NCBI GenBank assembly: GCA_014529385.2
Contig: CM043945.1
Span: 148,477,241-148,541,240 of the forward strand
Origin: Adiantum capillus-veneris
Lineage: Eukaryota; Streptophyta; Polypodiopsida; Polypodiales; Pteridaceae
Length of the DNA stretch: 64,000 nucleotides
Direction: 5' to 3'
The notes under the pieces were generated by a model. That model saw only the letters and a list, made by a program, of their open reading frames with translations. It had not been told where the DNA came from and did not search any database. Positions 53,617-64,000 of this stretch are shown here, piece by piece. How positions within the stretch are numbered: the stretch's first letter is position 1; each line of letters begins with the position of its first letter. Made by a program: the position numbers and the translations under genes.

Positions 53617-54092
53617 GGGAAAATTACCAAAATACCCCTCCAATTTGTGGAAATTCCCAAAATACCCCTCAAATTTCAAAAATTCCCAAAGTATCTATTT
53701 TAGCCGGATTGTTCAAGATTTTCTGATTTTTATTCTTTTTTGACAATTCAGATCTGTTTTGAGTGCTTAGCATGTAATTTGTTACAAAGTACCTCGCAAA
53801 AATAGTCAATTATGTCTAAAAATAATGAAATGATTTATCTCCAAAGCCTACATAACCAACTCAACTTCTAGCTTGAGCATCTTGTATTGATAGACAATCA
53901 GTCTTCTTATGAAAAGCTACAAAAAAAATTATCTTTGGAGAAGTTTAATCTCACGACCAGGGGTATTTTGGAATTTTGAAAAATTTGAAGGGCATTTTGG
54001 GAATTTATGACAAAATATTGGGGGTATTTTGGAAATTTGAGGGGTCCTTTGGGAATTTCCACAAATTAGATAGGTATTTTGGTAATTTTCCC
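53617..54092. mobile_element. Mutator-like MITE with 9-bp TSD
   Basis: 476 bp bounded by inverted repeats starting GGGAAAATTACCAAAATACC; about 60-75 bp of each arm match (53617-53690 against 54092-54020). A perfect 9-bp target duplication TTCTTTTGA is at 53608-53616 and 54093-54101. Long TIRs starting with GGG and a 9-bp TSD are diagnostic of Mutator-superfamily elements. There is no transposase, so it is non-autonomous. Confidence 0.92.
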
Positions 54093-54101
54093 TTCTTTTG
54101 A

Positions 54102-54378
54102 TGAGAGAATATTTCGAGAAAGGTATATGCAAGATTCTCCTTGCACGCATATGGAATAGAACTTGGCCTTAACTTTATTGTGTGAGCGTTTTTTGAAACG
54201 CTGGAAGGAGAATAGAGCCACTTGGCCTGAAACAATTGGCTCTAAGTTGAGAACAAGGTTAAAAAAAGCAACACAAAGCGAGAAAATCGCATTAATTTGG
54301 AGTGCAAGCTATAGCATACGCAAGTAGGAGAGAGAGAGAGAGAGAGAGGGAGAGAACTTGCATCCATTAACCACAGGT

Positions 54379-54430
<52 letters not shown>

Positions 54431-54833
54431 GTATTAAACTAGATACATGTTCACAAAAGAACATAACATTCAAACGATAACTAGACAAAGATTTGTACAG
54501 AAATGACTCAGTATTTGATTCATTTATGTAAAACATAATAAGAATGAGGCATCATTCTAATGATTCTATGCAAAAGTAGTAGAGTTGTTGATGTCATCTC
54601 GGTTAAATCATTAGGGATCTTCAGAGTCGGACTACAGCACACTAAATGCTACAAACGGAGGCACGGAAGGCCCTGCAAAATACTGAAAACAACATACTTC
54701 ACGGCATAAAACAACAAATTTGCATACCTGGTAATCATACTTGCACAGAATCAGAGTTATACGCGAACAGAGAAAGATAGAGTGAGAGAGTGCGTGTAGG
54801 TGCACCTCCTAGAGCAGAGTGTTGCACTGGCAC

Positions 54834-54888
<55 letters not shown>

Positions 54889-57123
54889 GAGAGAAGACAA
54901 GAAGGACACAAACAACCTACATCGATGAGTCTACACCAGGATGAGCATTTGCACACTGCTTAAATCGACGAATCTGTGTGCACATGACCAATGGACTAGA
55001 CAATATGAAAAATTTACAAAACATTTACCTGGTACCTAATTGGAGTAAGTTGGAATGCTGAAGTATGTACCAGATGTTGACGATCATCCCCAAACCAATT
55101 GAGCTCATGTTAGTAGTTGCATCACAGTTGAGCAAAGATTCCAATTAAATTAAGTATAATTCATGACGTTAGAAACAATGGATTTTGCAACACAATGTAA
55201 TCAAGTAAAAGAGGTTAAGTCTTCTAGAAGTGTCCAATGGTATTTTGCATTATTAGAAGCTGCTAGAGTGAAGGGATCATTAAGATCCTGCCAAAATTGC
55301 TTCGTATGCTATCTGAGATAATGGGTAAATTATTTATCTTTGTTCATGCACATTTATAGTACCTGAATCAAATGTCTCGCTCAAGGGTTAGACCCATTGT
55401 TCTAAGAGTCGTTAAAGTTGAATTTAGGGTTGATTTTTTTATGTCATCCTTGCCTTACAAATCTTACAGAACTTAAATATTTGGGTAATTAAGTGTATTT
55501 GTACAAGACAGATCATAATTTTACTTGTAAGAGACAATGGGCAAACGATATAAAATTGATCTATTGCCAATGTACAAGGAAGGTTTGTTTCATCTTAGCC
55601 TAAACCTAGTTTTAAAAAAACTTAGGGTTGCCCATTTTATTTCTTATCTTTAGCAAGCAGGTCAGTATTGGTGATGTTAAGCTTGAGAGCTCTCATGAGT
55701 TTGGAAATTTTAAGATAATGATTATAATGCTACTTGGGCAGGCTTAACTTCCAATTAAACATTACAATAGCTACTGTAAAAGAATACAATTGTTCGATAC
55801 AATCCAGTATTGTGCTATGTTTTTGAGGCCAATCCTCAAGAAGTTCATGATTGATTAGTCCCATGGAGACCTTGTGGTGGCTCAGAGTACCCAACGTCAT
55901 CAATCATGTAATTGGTTGTCGTTCGTAAAAGACCACTTGCATCGTAATACCTTGATAATTTAGAGATATATAGGACCATTGGTGACGATGATACTCCTAT
56001 ATTGAGAACGAGGGAGTGTATGTATGAGTAGTAAAAAAGAGGGAAAGAGAGAGAGAGAGCCTTTGTGGTCATCAATGCCATCGTATTGAGCATGTTTGTG
56101 GATAGCCCTACAATCTTTAGCCTTTTTCAAGTCCGTCAATTACCATTGTTGTAGTTATCATCCCATCTATAGGTTTCATCTCTATAGTGGTGTGTGTGTT
56201 TACTTTATCCCATGTCCATCATGAGGACTTGTATCTTCATCATCATATGTTGTGTGATTTTGACCAATATGTTGTCCATTGCATTCGTTATCAATATTAG
56301 GTCTACGATCACCCATTGTGTATGTGTTGCTACTCTTCTTTCAATTTCTTGACTAAACTATGAGAGCAATGAAAATAATCCCATCGTCTAAGTATCCTTG
56401 AGTGTGGCTTGCTCTATTTGGCAAAAATAAATGACGCATGAACATGTAGTAGATTTAGATAAATGTATTACTAAAGTGTATGTTTAATGAGTGATATTAA
56501 CAAAAATGCTTGCATAAAGGGTGTAGTGCACTTCAAAGGGGAGCACATAATGAGGCTTAGAAGAAACTCAAAACATGGGGAGGATAGAGGGTATGTTGGT
56601 CATCTGCTCTCGCTCACGAGAGGGATGTGTGTGTGTGTGTGTGTGTGCGCGCGCACATGTGCGACAATATTATGTAGATAATGGGGCCAAAAATTAGTGC
56701 CATCGTTAGGTGATTCAAGCTGAAGGGAAGTGTGGGTGTGAAATGAACAGTTAGAGCAGTGCTCAAAAACCTTTGTCGGAAAAAAATTGTCAAATCTACT
56801 TATGAGAAACAATAGAGGTAAATTCAGAAAAAGTTTGAAGGTTTTATCACACTATATATATATATATATGTTGTTTAAATAAATAAATTTATAGGTCTTC
56901 TCACCAAATTTAGAGGTAGATCTCAAGATTTGCAGGTCGGATTACACGAGCAAGTGAACTGGTCTTTGCTAATGGAGACGAGGATTACAAAAAAAAAAAA
57001 TGTGTTTAGCTGAGCTTGGCAAACAAGTCAAGATTAACGGCACGCCAAAGAAAAATAGATGGCGAACGATACTGGTGGTTGCATGGTGGCATGAGCAGAC
57101 ATGGTGTCATTAAATCTAATATC
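54102..57123. other. no gene seen; microsatellites
   Basis: A GT tract at 54382-54430, GA tracts near 54329-54350 and 54837-54882, and GT/GC near 56626-56650. A CAG|GTATGC donor-like site on the minus strand near 54728 and a PPF-rich snippet near 54640 could be remnants of 5' bZIP exons, but the frames do not hold. The remainder is A/T-rich. Confidence 0.4.
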
Positions 57124-57350
57124 TAACCAACACAAATGATTTTCTCATATTAAACTGATCATTTAATGTGGGATAATAAACGGGAACAAGGGTTAGAATA
57201 TAGACATGTGTGTACAGATCTATCTCAACACGGGGCCAATGGTAAAGAGGCCCAAATGAGAGATGGTATGTCAAAGAGCAAGGTTAACTAATGGAGCTTA
57301 AAAGACCTTAGGGTTAGCTTCATTAAAGACCTCCAATGGTTAGTGTTAAA
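57124..57350. repeat. dispersed repeat, copy 2
   Basis: Matches 16791-17040 in order: AATGATTTTCTCATATTAAA, CTGATCATTTAAT, and later TTAAAAGACCTTAGGGTTAG. Confidence 0.6.
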
Positions 57351-58366
57351 AGTCATTTGACCTTAGGCAAGCTAGGGCTGAGCTTGAGGTGGGAACCCGA
57401 CCTAAACTTACCTTTGACGTTGTCAGGAGTTTTTTGGAGCAAGGGATTGCGCATATGTACATATACATGCATGGTGCATCAAATAAAGAATTGCCCATTT
57501 TTCAGAGCCAGGTGGTTACGTGGGGCTCACATGTGTACAGGTAGGACAAGGTGTACATAGTGCATCGATTTTCACTATTACCAGTACCACTCTGTTTTTT
57601 CTACAATAAGGAGGAGTTGGTAGCGCGTAAAACTTCTCGAGGAAGCTATCTGCGGGCCGACGACATGAGGTAAGCAGGTGCGTCAGATGGCATCTAGTGG
57701 CGTCAGGAGGGCGAACGGGGTCAATATTTGCACGCGGATGAGGACGGACACAACGTGGGTGTTTTCTTGTGAGAGTTATGCAGAAAGGTCATCATTAGGA
57801 CCACTTTTTGGGGCCACTTCACGTGGTTGCGAGACACATTATTGAAAAGAAATGCGTGCCAGGTGTGCGGATGATGCAAAAATGTGACAACTATGCACTG
57901 CGAGGTCAGTTTTTGGCCTGTTCGGGGTCCGTTTGAGGTCATCTAAAAGGCCAAGGGTGCCCAACTAATAAAGCTAAGTGTGGGAACTGAAAAAACTGAG
58001 AGAATACCAGAAAAAACGTGGAGAGAAGAGGAGGAACAGCCGCAGGTGTGTTTTTTGGTGTTTTTGGAGCCTGTTTTGGCCCTAAACTGCTCATCCGAGG
58101 TCGGATTTGAGCACTTTGACATTGTAGACTGGGGTTTTGAGCCGTTCCGGACGCGATGGAGTTGTCCATTTTGCCAAATTCCTCACTCTTTTTGTGCTGT
58201 TTTTGTTGTGTAAGTTTCTCCTATGAGCGAAGCTTCTGCTCCAATTTGTGATTGTATCTGGTATCTTTTACCCATATTGTGTGAGCTATTTGCCCCATTG
58301 GTGTTGGCCCAAGCTCAATTGTATCTAAACATCAGAAATTATCCTCTTTTGAGCTGATTTTTTTGG

Positions 58367-58401
<35 letters not shown>

Positions 58402-58578
58402 GAGTGGTCAAGTGGATAGTCTCTCTCCTCTCACTCAAGAGGTGTGTTCCCTGTCTCGGCCAGGTGTGTTGTGTAAGCCGAGTGGTGCCCCATAATGTGT
58501 GTGTGTGTATCTTCCCAAGAGTGTGTGCCGGGTCGTTATAGAGGCGTTCTGTGTGTTTCTATCCCGCTCACATTCTTT
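57351..58578 (+). repeat. probable 5' LTR region of the Tat-type gypsy element
   Basis: The sequence ends CTCACATTCTTT directly before a TGGCGCC primer site, so an LTR should end near 58572. Its left edge was not found. A GT tract (about 58371-58400) and a tRNA-A-box-like GTGGTCAAGTGGATA (58408) lie inside. No gene. Confidence 0.45.
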
Positions 58579-58595
58579 TGGCGCCCCCACGAAGG
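58579..58595 (+). other. primer-binding site of the Tat-type element
   Basis: TTTTGGCGCC at 58576-58585 matches the start of the primer site typical of Athila/Tat elements (TGGCGCC...); the following bases (CCCACGAAGGATC) are less conserved. Just after it is a short TTACAGG tandem run (about 58646-58672). Confidence 0.55.
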
Positions 58596-59623
58596 ATCTT
58601 CTTCGAGTACCTTCTGCTTCGAGCTTCAAGCTTCGAGATTCGGGGCTACAGGTTACAGGTTACAGGTTACAGGGACATGTACAGGTATAGGTGATTCACA
58701 CAGGTACAGGTAGCTGGAGTACAGTGATATACTAGCAGTGATGTCACTTGCAGTTGTTGTGGGTATGCATCACTTGGCGCCTATGAGCGCATTGTCTGCT
58801 GGATTGTACGTTACTTGTGGAAACTGACATTGTATGCATTTGTGGAGCCATACTTGGTTGTATTTGGCAGTCCCAGCCATTTCTGAGACTTGGTCTGGAA
58901 GATAGTCATTTCTGAGACTTGACTATACGCGATTTGCATTAGCCTTTGTGTGAGGGTCGATAGTGTGAGGTTTTTATTGGGCTGGGGGATTCTCAAATGT
59001 GGAGATCCTTTCGGTGATACAGGTAGCTGGAGCACCCTTTTTGTGACCTCGCCATAGGCTATGTACTAGTGAGTCCTATTTGATGCTCTGGTTCTATTGT
59101 TGACAATTTATGCATATATATACAGTCTATATTTTGGGTTCCTACTGCTCTACTTCAGGGGAAACTCTATCAAAATTTTTTCAAGTTATGATGGCTGGTT
59201 TCTTGGTCTTTTGAGCCATTTATGCTGTTATGCTGCTGAAATTTTGGCAAAATCAGAGGTTAAGTCAGGTGTGCCTTCTTGGGAGCTTCATGGTTGGCTT
59301 TAATGGATGATCAAAATGGCCCTCAATTCACTCCTTTTCATTTAACTCAAAGAATCCAGATAAATGTTCATGTGCCCAAGAAGATTTTTTTCCAACAGCG
59401 CATAGTCTTTATGTTCGGGCCAAGAATATTACGAGAGATCTTGGAATGTCCTTTGCCTGTTGTAATTCCGATGATCAACTATGAAAACTCATTTGATGTG
59501 CATGTGTTTGTCCTTATCTAAAGTTGAGCTCCATTGAAGTTTCTGGGGATTGGGTAGTGAGAAGTTTTGGGTTCTTGCACGTGTGTTTGAAGGGGTTCTC
59601 AAAGCATTGTAACTTGGGTAGCC

Positions 59624-61711
59624 ATGGCTTTCTCTTATCCGGAGTTTCATGGAAGAAGTGATGAAGATGTGGAAGATTTTTTGGAAAAGATGGAGGTTGC
59701 CTGCATTAGCAACCAGATTCATGACCCTGCGCAGATGTTACGTCTTCTCCAAATTTGTTTGAAGAGTGATGCACGAGTCTGGTCCAAAACATTTGAAGAG
59801 GAGTTGCGTGTGGCTGATCCACTTGTAAGATTGAGTTGGGACAATCTAAGGCATGGGTTGGAAGTGGAGTTTGTGAAGATAGAAGATCCTGACAAAGTGT
59901 GGCAAGAAGTACAAGGTTTGGTGCAAAAGGAAGGTGACCCAGTAGATGCGTATATACGTAAGTTCTCATTGGCATGGGAGCGGATGTGCAAAGCCTTAGC
60001 ACCACAGGTACCCCCGCCTGACATGATGAAGAAGGACAGGTTCTTGGCTGGTCTTTGGGAGAATATACGTTGGAGAGTGGAGGTAAAGAAGCCTAGGACA
60101 TATGAAGATGCACTAGAGGTAGCAAGGAACAAAGAGTGGAAGTTGAGGAAAATGAGCCAGTTAGGGGTGGAGTCTTTGCCCATGAGGTCTGAATTTCAGC
60201 CTATAGAGTCTTTACAAGGTCGCATGTCAGGGGTTCATCATGAACCAGTGGTTCCTGTTACTACTCAGGTTATGCCAGCAGTGGTCACTACATCGGTGCA
60301 AGATGATGGGCTAAGGCAAGACATGAGGCAAGTGGTAGATTTGATGAAGAATCTCAGCCTAAACATACTAGGTCAAGTGGGAAATAATCGAGGTCGAGGG
60401 AGGTTTGCAAATCAGCCAGGAGGTGAAGAAAGGCCTAGAAATGGTGTTGGACAAAGCAATGGTAGGTTTTGGAGGCAGACGCCCACATGTTATAATTGTG
60501 GAGAGTTGGGTCACATCAGCCCGCAATGTGATAAGCCACCAAGGATGGGGGGAGACATGTATCCATTGCCAAGACAGGTGTTAACTAGGTCAAATGATTA
60601 TGGCATCGAAATTAAGGGAGATGAAGGAACCAGTGGATTAACCCAAGAGGAAAAGGGAAAGACAAAAGTGCTAAGTGTAGTCACCTTGGAGAAGGCATCA
60701 AAGCTAGAGGATACATTAGTGATGCCTATTAGGAAGAGGACCACAGAGGATAAGAAAGGAAGAAGTGCCCCAGGTCCTAGTAAGAAGAAAGGAAAGAGCC
60801 ATGAAGGCGAGGATGTCAAGGCCAAGAGGAAAAGGAGAGCTCGTCGAAAGTTTCATGTTTCAGATTTTCCACTAGGGGATGGGCAATTAAGCTATGACTT
60901 GAAGGAGGATCTGATGAGCAGGAAGGCAGATGTTACTTTTGGGCAGCTTATAGAGATGGTGCCTAAGCTAAAGCGACAGTGGAAGAGGATGGTTAACCCA
61001 ATGGAGAAAGAGCCAAAGAGAGGTTCACTAAAGGTGTTGGCAATGGATGAGCTACCAGACATTTGTCCAATAGTAGATGTGTGGCATAAAAGGAAAAATT
61101 TGGGACAAGGTTATGTGGATGGCGGAGCCCAAATATGCGTCATAACACACTCATGCGTTGAGAAGATGGGTCTCATAGTGGCTGGGGTGTCAGGTTTTCA
61201 GATCAGATTGGCAAACCATCAAAAATTAAAATGCTTGGGTGTTGTAAAGAGCTTAGAAGTGGAGGCATATGATGCAAAGGCAGTGGTTGATTTTCATGTG
61301 ATGCCAGCAGGGTTGGGAGCATATCCTATTATACTGGGCAGACCATGGATACGTGCAGTGGGAGCTGTTCAAGACTGGCGACATGGTACGATTAGCCTCT
61401 ATGGAAAGACATGTACCAAGAAGCTTTATAATATGGACACAAGGAAACGATTAGAGGAGCTTTATGAAGATGAGGATGAGTCTAGTGATGAAGACTCTTC
61501 CACGGTGACAGATGAGGACAGTGATAGCACTACGAGCAGTGATGAGGATGCTGATGTTGCATTTCTTTTGATGGACAAAGAAATCGAGGAGTTTGGTTTA
61601 GTTGCATTTACGAATGAGGTTGAAGATGAAAGTGAAGGGCCTTATGAAGTGATTGAAGGGCTGATGCAAACCAAGGTTGAGTTGTCAAAGAAGCAGGAAT
61701 TGATGACATAA
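59624..61711 (+). CDS. Tat-type Gag-protease, 695 aa
   Basis: The start ATG is in strong context (AGCCATGGCT). Gag capsid occupies residues 1-200 (FHGRSDEDVEDFLEKMEVAC; DAYIRKFSLAWERMC). A zinc knuckle CYNCGELGHISPQC starts near residue 289. A Lys-rich linker (residues 350-410) follows. The aspartic protease has DGGAQICVI near residue 499, an unusual D-G-G where D-S/T-G is the norm, and LGRPWI near 575. An acidic tail (EDEDESSDEDSS) comes before the stop. The TAA at 61709-61711 is followed at once by in-frame pol. Confidence 0.9.
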   Translation: MAFSYPEFHGRSDEDVEDFLEKMEVACISNQIHDPAQMLRLLQICLKSDARVWSKTFEEELRVADPLVRLSWDNLRHGLEVEFVKIEDPDKVWQEVQGLVQKEGDPVDAYIRKFSLAWERMCKALAPQVPPPDMMKKDRFLAGLWENIRWRVEVKKPRTYEDALEVARNKEWKLRKMSQLGVESLPMRSEFQPIESLQGRMSGVHHEPVVPVTTQVMPAVVTTSVQDDGLRQDMRQVVDLMKNLSLNILGQVGNNRGRGRFANQPGGEERPRNGVGQSNGRFWRQTPTCYNCGELGHISPQCDKPPRMGGDMYPLPRQVLTRSNDYGIEIKGDEGTSGLTQEEKGKTKVLSVVTLEKASKLEDTLVMPIRKRTTEDKKGRSAPGPSKKKGKSHEGEDVKAKRKRRARRKFHVSDFPLGDGQLSYDLKEDLMSRKADVTFGQLIEMVPKLKRQWKRMVNPMEKEPKRGSLKVLAMDELPDICPIVDVWHKRKNLGQGYVDGGAQICVITHSCVEKMGLIVAGVSGFQIRLANHQKLKCLGVVKSLEVEAYDAKAVVDFHVMPAGLGAYPIILGRPWIRAVGAVQDWRHGTISLYGKTCTKKLYNMDTRKRLEELYEDEDESSDEDSSTVTDEDSDSTTSSDEDADVAFLLMDKEIEEFGLVAFTNEVEDESEGPYEVIEGLMQTKVELSKKQELMT

Positions 61712-62440
61712 ATGATCAGTGGAGACCTCTCAGCTATGGAGAAGGATATATATTTGCACATGCTGGCTAGTTTTCCTGATTTGTTCATTACTTCATATGA
61801 AGAGATCAGAGGGTTCAAGGGCGAAGAGATGCATATAGAGTTGAAAGAAGGTGCTAAGCCAGTGCGGCAAAGGCTAAGAAGGATGGGTCAAGAGAAAATG
61901 GAAGCCTTGCGAGAAGAGGTGGACAAGTTATTGAAGGCAAGGTTCATAGTCCCTGTGGAGACCACAGAATGGGTGAGTCCAGTTGTAGTCAGTCCAAAGA
62001 AGGATGGGAAGTGGAGAGTTTGTGTAGATTTTAAACCCTTAAACGCAGCCACTAAGAAGAACCCATATCCTCTTCCATTCATCGATCAGATCTTGGATTC
62101 AGTGGCAGGTTATGAGAGGTACAGTGTGTGTGATGGTTTTTCAAGCTATTTTCAATTGAAGATTGCTCTTAAAGACCGCACAAAGACAACTTTTATTACG
62201 CCATGGGGCTGCTATTGCTACACAGTATTGCCATTTGGGTTGTCAAATGGACCTTCCTTCTATCAAGAGAGAGCAAATTGGGTGTTGGAACCATTCATTG
62301 GTAGTTGTGTTAAAGCTTTTATGGATGACTTCTCTGTTTATAGCAGTAGGGCTAAACACCATGAGAAGCTGCAGATGGTATTGGCTCGATATGATGAATG
62401 TGGAGGACAACTAAATCCAAAGAAATGTCATCTAGCATAG
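61712..62440 (+). pseudogene. Tat-type reverse transcriptase
   Basis: In the same frame as gag-protease. Conserved RT blocks occur in order: VSPVVVSPKKDGKWRVCVDF, YPLPFIDQILD, CDGFSSYFQL, VLPFGLSNGPS and the catalytic FMDDF (62318-62332). The catalytic Asp pair is intact. The frame ends at a TAG (62438-62440) in the middle of pol, after NPKKCHLA; the same frame continues directly as connection and RNase H. Full expression would need suppression of two stops. Confidence 0.9.
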
Positions 62441-63541
62441 CCAAGGGTGAATTTATTGGGCCACATGGTGTCAGAAAATGGCATTGAGGCTGATCCAGAC
62501 AAGGTTAAGTCTATTATTCTTCTTCCATCACCTACGAGTACGAAGCAATTGGCAACCTTTATACACAAAGTGAAGTACATGGCACGGTTTATTCCATTGT
62601 CTTCGCAACTTCTTTATCCATTACAGCAAGTGGCAAAGCATGATCCATTGCAATGGGATGACAAGTGTGAAGAAGTGTTTCAAGAGGTGAAAGAGGTGGT
62701 AGGGGGGTTGTCAGCCATGCAGGCTCCTGATTGGGAGAAAGTGTTTTATGTAAATCCATCAGTAGGGGAGGATGCCATTGGAGCCATGCTATTGCAAAAG
62801 GGGAAGGGCAACCATTATATGAGGCCAGTGTATTGTGCAAGCCGTGTGAAGCTGGTAGCAGAGAGAAAATTCTCAGAAGTAAAGCTAGTGATGGCCAGTG
62901 TAATATTTGCTTGTTGACGATTTCGTCATTACTTGCTACCACGACCTTTTGTTTTCTTGACGAGTTATGCCTTTTTGCCACAGTTAATTAATGGCACTAA
63001 CATGTCAAATGTGGTCAAGAAATGGGTAATTGAGCTGCAAGAATTTGAGTTCTCTTTTCTAGTGGAAGATAGTACAAGGGCTACCCTAGCTGATTTGTTG
63101 ACCTACAAGGAGAATCCCCTTATTGTTAAGGAAGAGGTGGTGAGAAAGGTAGTTGAAGAAGTGCCACAGATCAGCAATGCACATGTGTTGTTCTTTGATG
63201 GTTCATACAGAAAGAGCCATGATGCAGCTTCAGGGGGTATAGCACTTTATGATCCAGAGGGGAAGCTAGTATGCAAGAGAGGGTTCAAATTGGATGCTCA
63301 TAGTAACAATGAGGCTGAATATGCTACTCTGGAAGCCGGATTACACATTTGTTTGAAGCATGGGGTTCGAAGGTTGAGCATAAAAGGTGATGCCTTGTTA
63401 GTGGTGAAGCAAGTGTTGGGTGTGTGGAAGAGCAAGAACACCTCATTGAAGGAAATGTGCTTCAGAATTAAAGGCCTGTTAAAAAAGTTCGAAGCATGGA
63501 TCATCAGACACATTGAGTGCTCTAAATGGAGAGGCACATGA
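62441..63541 (+). pseudogene. Tat-type RNase H plus archaeal-type second RNase H
   Basis: The RT connection (NLLGHMVSENGIE) and first RNase H run to a TGA at 62915-62917. The first RNase H reads FYVNPSVGEDAIGAML where an active enzyme has a catalytic Asp in place of Asn, so it is probably inactive, as is usual for Tat elements. After LADLLTY a second RNase H starts near 63180 with intact-looking acidic residues (LFFDGSYRKS, NNEAEYATLEAG, IKGDALLVVKQ). A one-base shift near 63520 ends the frame. Confidence 0.88.
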
Positions 63542-64000
63542 AGCAGCTCAAGGCATGATTGGGGAGCTATTTGTGTTGAGGACCACTTTACCTCTTTATC
63601 ATGGCCGGGAAAGTTTGGCTGAAGAAGAGGATTTTTTGCTAACAGGAATCATTCCAAAGGAGATTCAGAAGTCTAAGAAGTATGGCTTTGTGCGTAGTGC
63701 ATACAGGTACAAATTGATTGGTGATGTCTTATACATGAAAGGGGCTGATCTCGTGTTGAGACGTGTACCTTGGCGGGAGGAGCTTTACAGAGTGTTGGAA
63801 GAGAATCATGAAGGCGCATGTGGTGGCCATTTTGCTCTAAAGATCGCCTTGCATAAGATTTTGCAAGAGGGGTATGTATGGCCTAGTTTGCACAAGGATG
63901 TTCACCATTGGTGTAGGTCTTGCAATAGGTGTCAAGCATTTGGGAAGAGAGGGTTGAAGCCAGAGCTACGAAAAACCATTTATGGCGTTTATTGTGTTTG
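63522..64000 (+). pseudogene. Tat-type integrase N-terminus (cut by window end)
   Basis: In the new frame the end of the second RNase H (NGEAHEAAQGM) leads into a linker and the integrase zinc finger H-H-C-C (NHEGACGGHF ... CRSCNRCQAF) at about 63810-63940. The catalytic core lies outside the window. Confidence 0.88.

Larger units (their letters stand above)
58579..64000 (+). mobile_element. Tat-type Ty3/gypsy retrotransposon, 3' end beyond window
   Basis: Primer site, about 1 kb untranslated leader, gag-protease, RT, RNase H, a second archaeal-type RNase H and the start of integrase. Dual RNase H is the hallmark of the Tat/Ogre lineage (established knowledge). Pol stays in one frame over 3.9 kb with only three single stops before a frameshift near 63520, so this copy is only moderately decayed. 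Confidence 0.9.

Noticed and set aside
54600-54760. Further 5' exons of the bZIP gene (PPF snippet, CAG|GTATGC donor)
   Set aside because: No frame stays open across the proposed exon, and phases do not match.
58405-58465. tRNA gene or SINE head (GTGGTCAAGTGGATA)
   Set aside because: The A-box-like word is good but the B-box is poor and no cloverleaf can be drawn.
58640-58675. Telomere-like repeat (TTACAGG)n
   Set aside because: Only three to four units, and not a known plant telomere sequence.

Overview
This window is repeat-dominated nuclear DNA from a land plant with a large genome. The evidence is Ty3/gypsy elements of both the chromovirus and Tat types, a Ty1/copia element, an L1-type LINE relic, an endogenous caulimovirid (plant pararetrovirus), a Mutator-type MITE and many GA/CT microsatellites. 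The only convincing host gene is a G-box-factor-type bZIP gene with GT-AG introns. I cannot name the species; a fern or another non-angiosperm plant is possible but unproven.

Layout. 1-2.4 kb: 3' end of a chromovirus (integrase plus chromodomain) running into a probable LTR. 2.9 kb: four short tandem hairpin units. 3.5-9.2 kb: minus-strand relics of a LINE reverse transcriptase, a gag-like gene and a gag-protease gene. 9.2-18.4 kb: no convincing gene; microsatellites, an 80-bp near-perfect palindrome at 15.9 kb and LTR debris. 18.4-29.6 kb: a decayed caulimovirid (TATA box, tRNA-Met primer site, movement protein, coat and nucleic-acid-binding region, protease; no reverse transcriptase seen), split by a young and apparently complete copia element (19945-25122) with 227-bp LTRs differing at one base and a TCCTC target duplication. 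29.6-35.0 kb: TA tract, LTR pieces and a SINE-like sequence.

35.0-53.4 kb: the bZIP gene on the minus strand. Three exons at 35035-35690 encode the basic region and a six-leucine zipper. Two phase-compatible candidate exons lie at 53269-53411. The implied 17.6-kb intron holds a retrotransposon nest: gypsy element 1 (38071-52301, TSD CTACT) sits in an older minus-strand LTR, and gypsy element 2 (41086-47879, TSD ATCCA/ATGCA) sits in the protease gene of element 1. Element 2 keeps gag and protease but has unrecognised ORFs where RT, RNase H and integrase should be, and carries an 894-bp internal tandem duplication.

53.6-54.1 kb: a Mutator-like MITE with a perfect 9-bp TSD. 58.6-64 kb: the 5' two-thirds of a Tat-type gypsy element with a second, archaeal-type RNase H, interrupted by in-frame stops and running off the window end. 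The genes do not form an operon or pathway; the window is a layered record of insertions around one transcription-factor gene.
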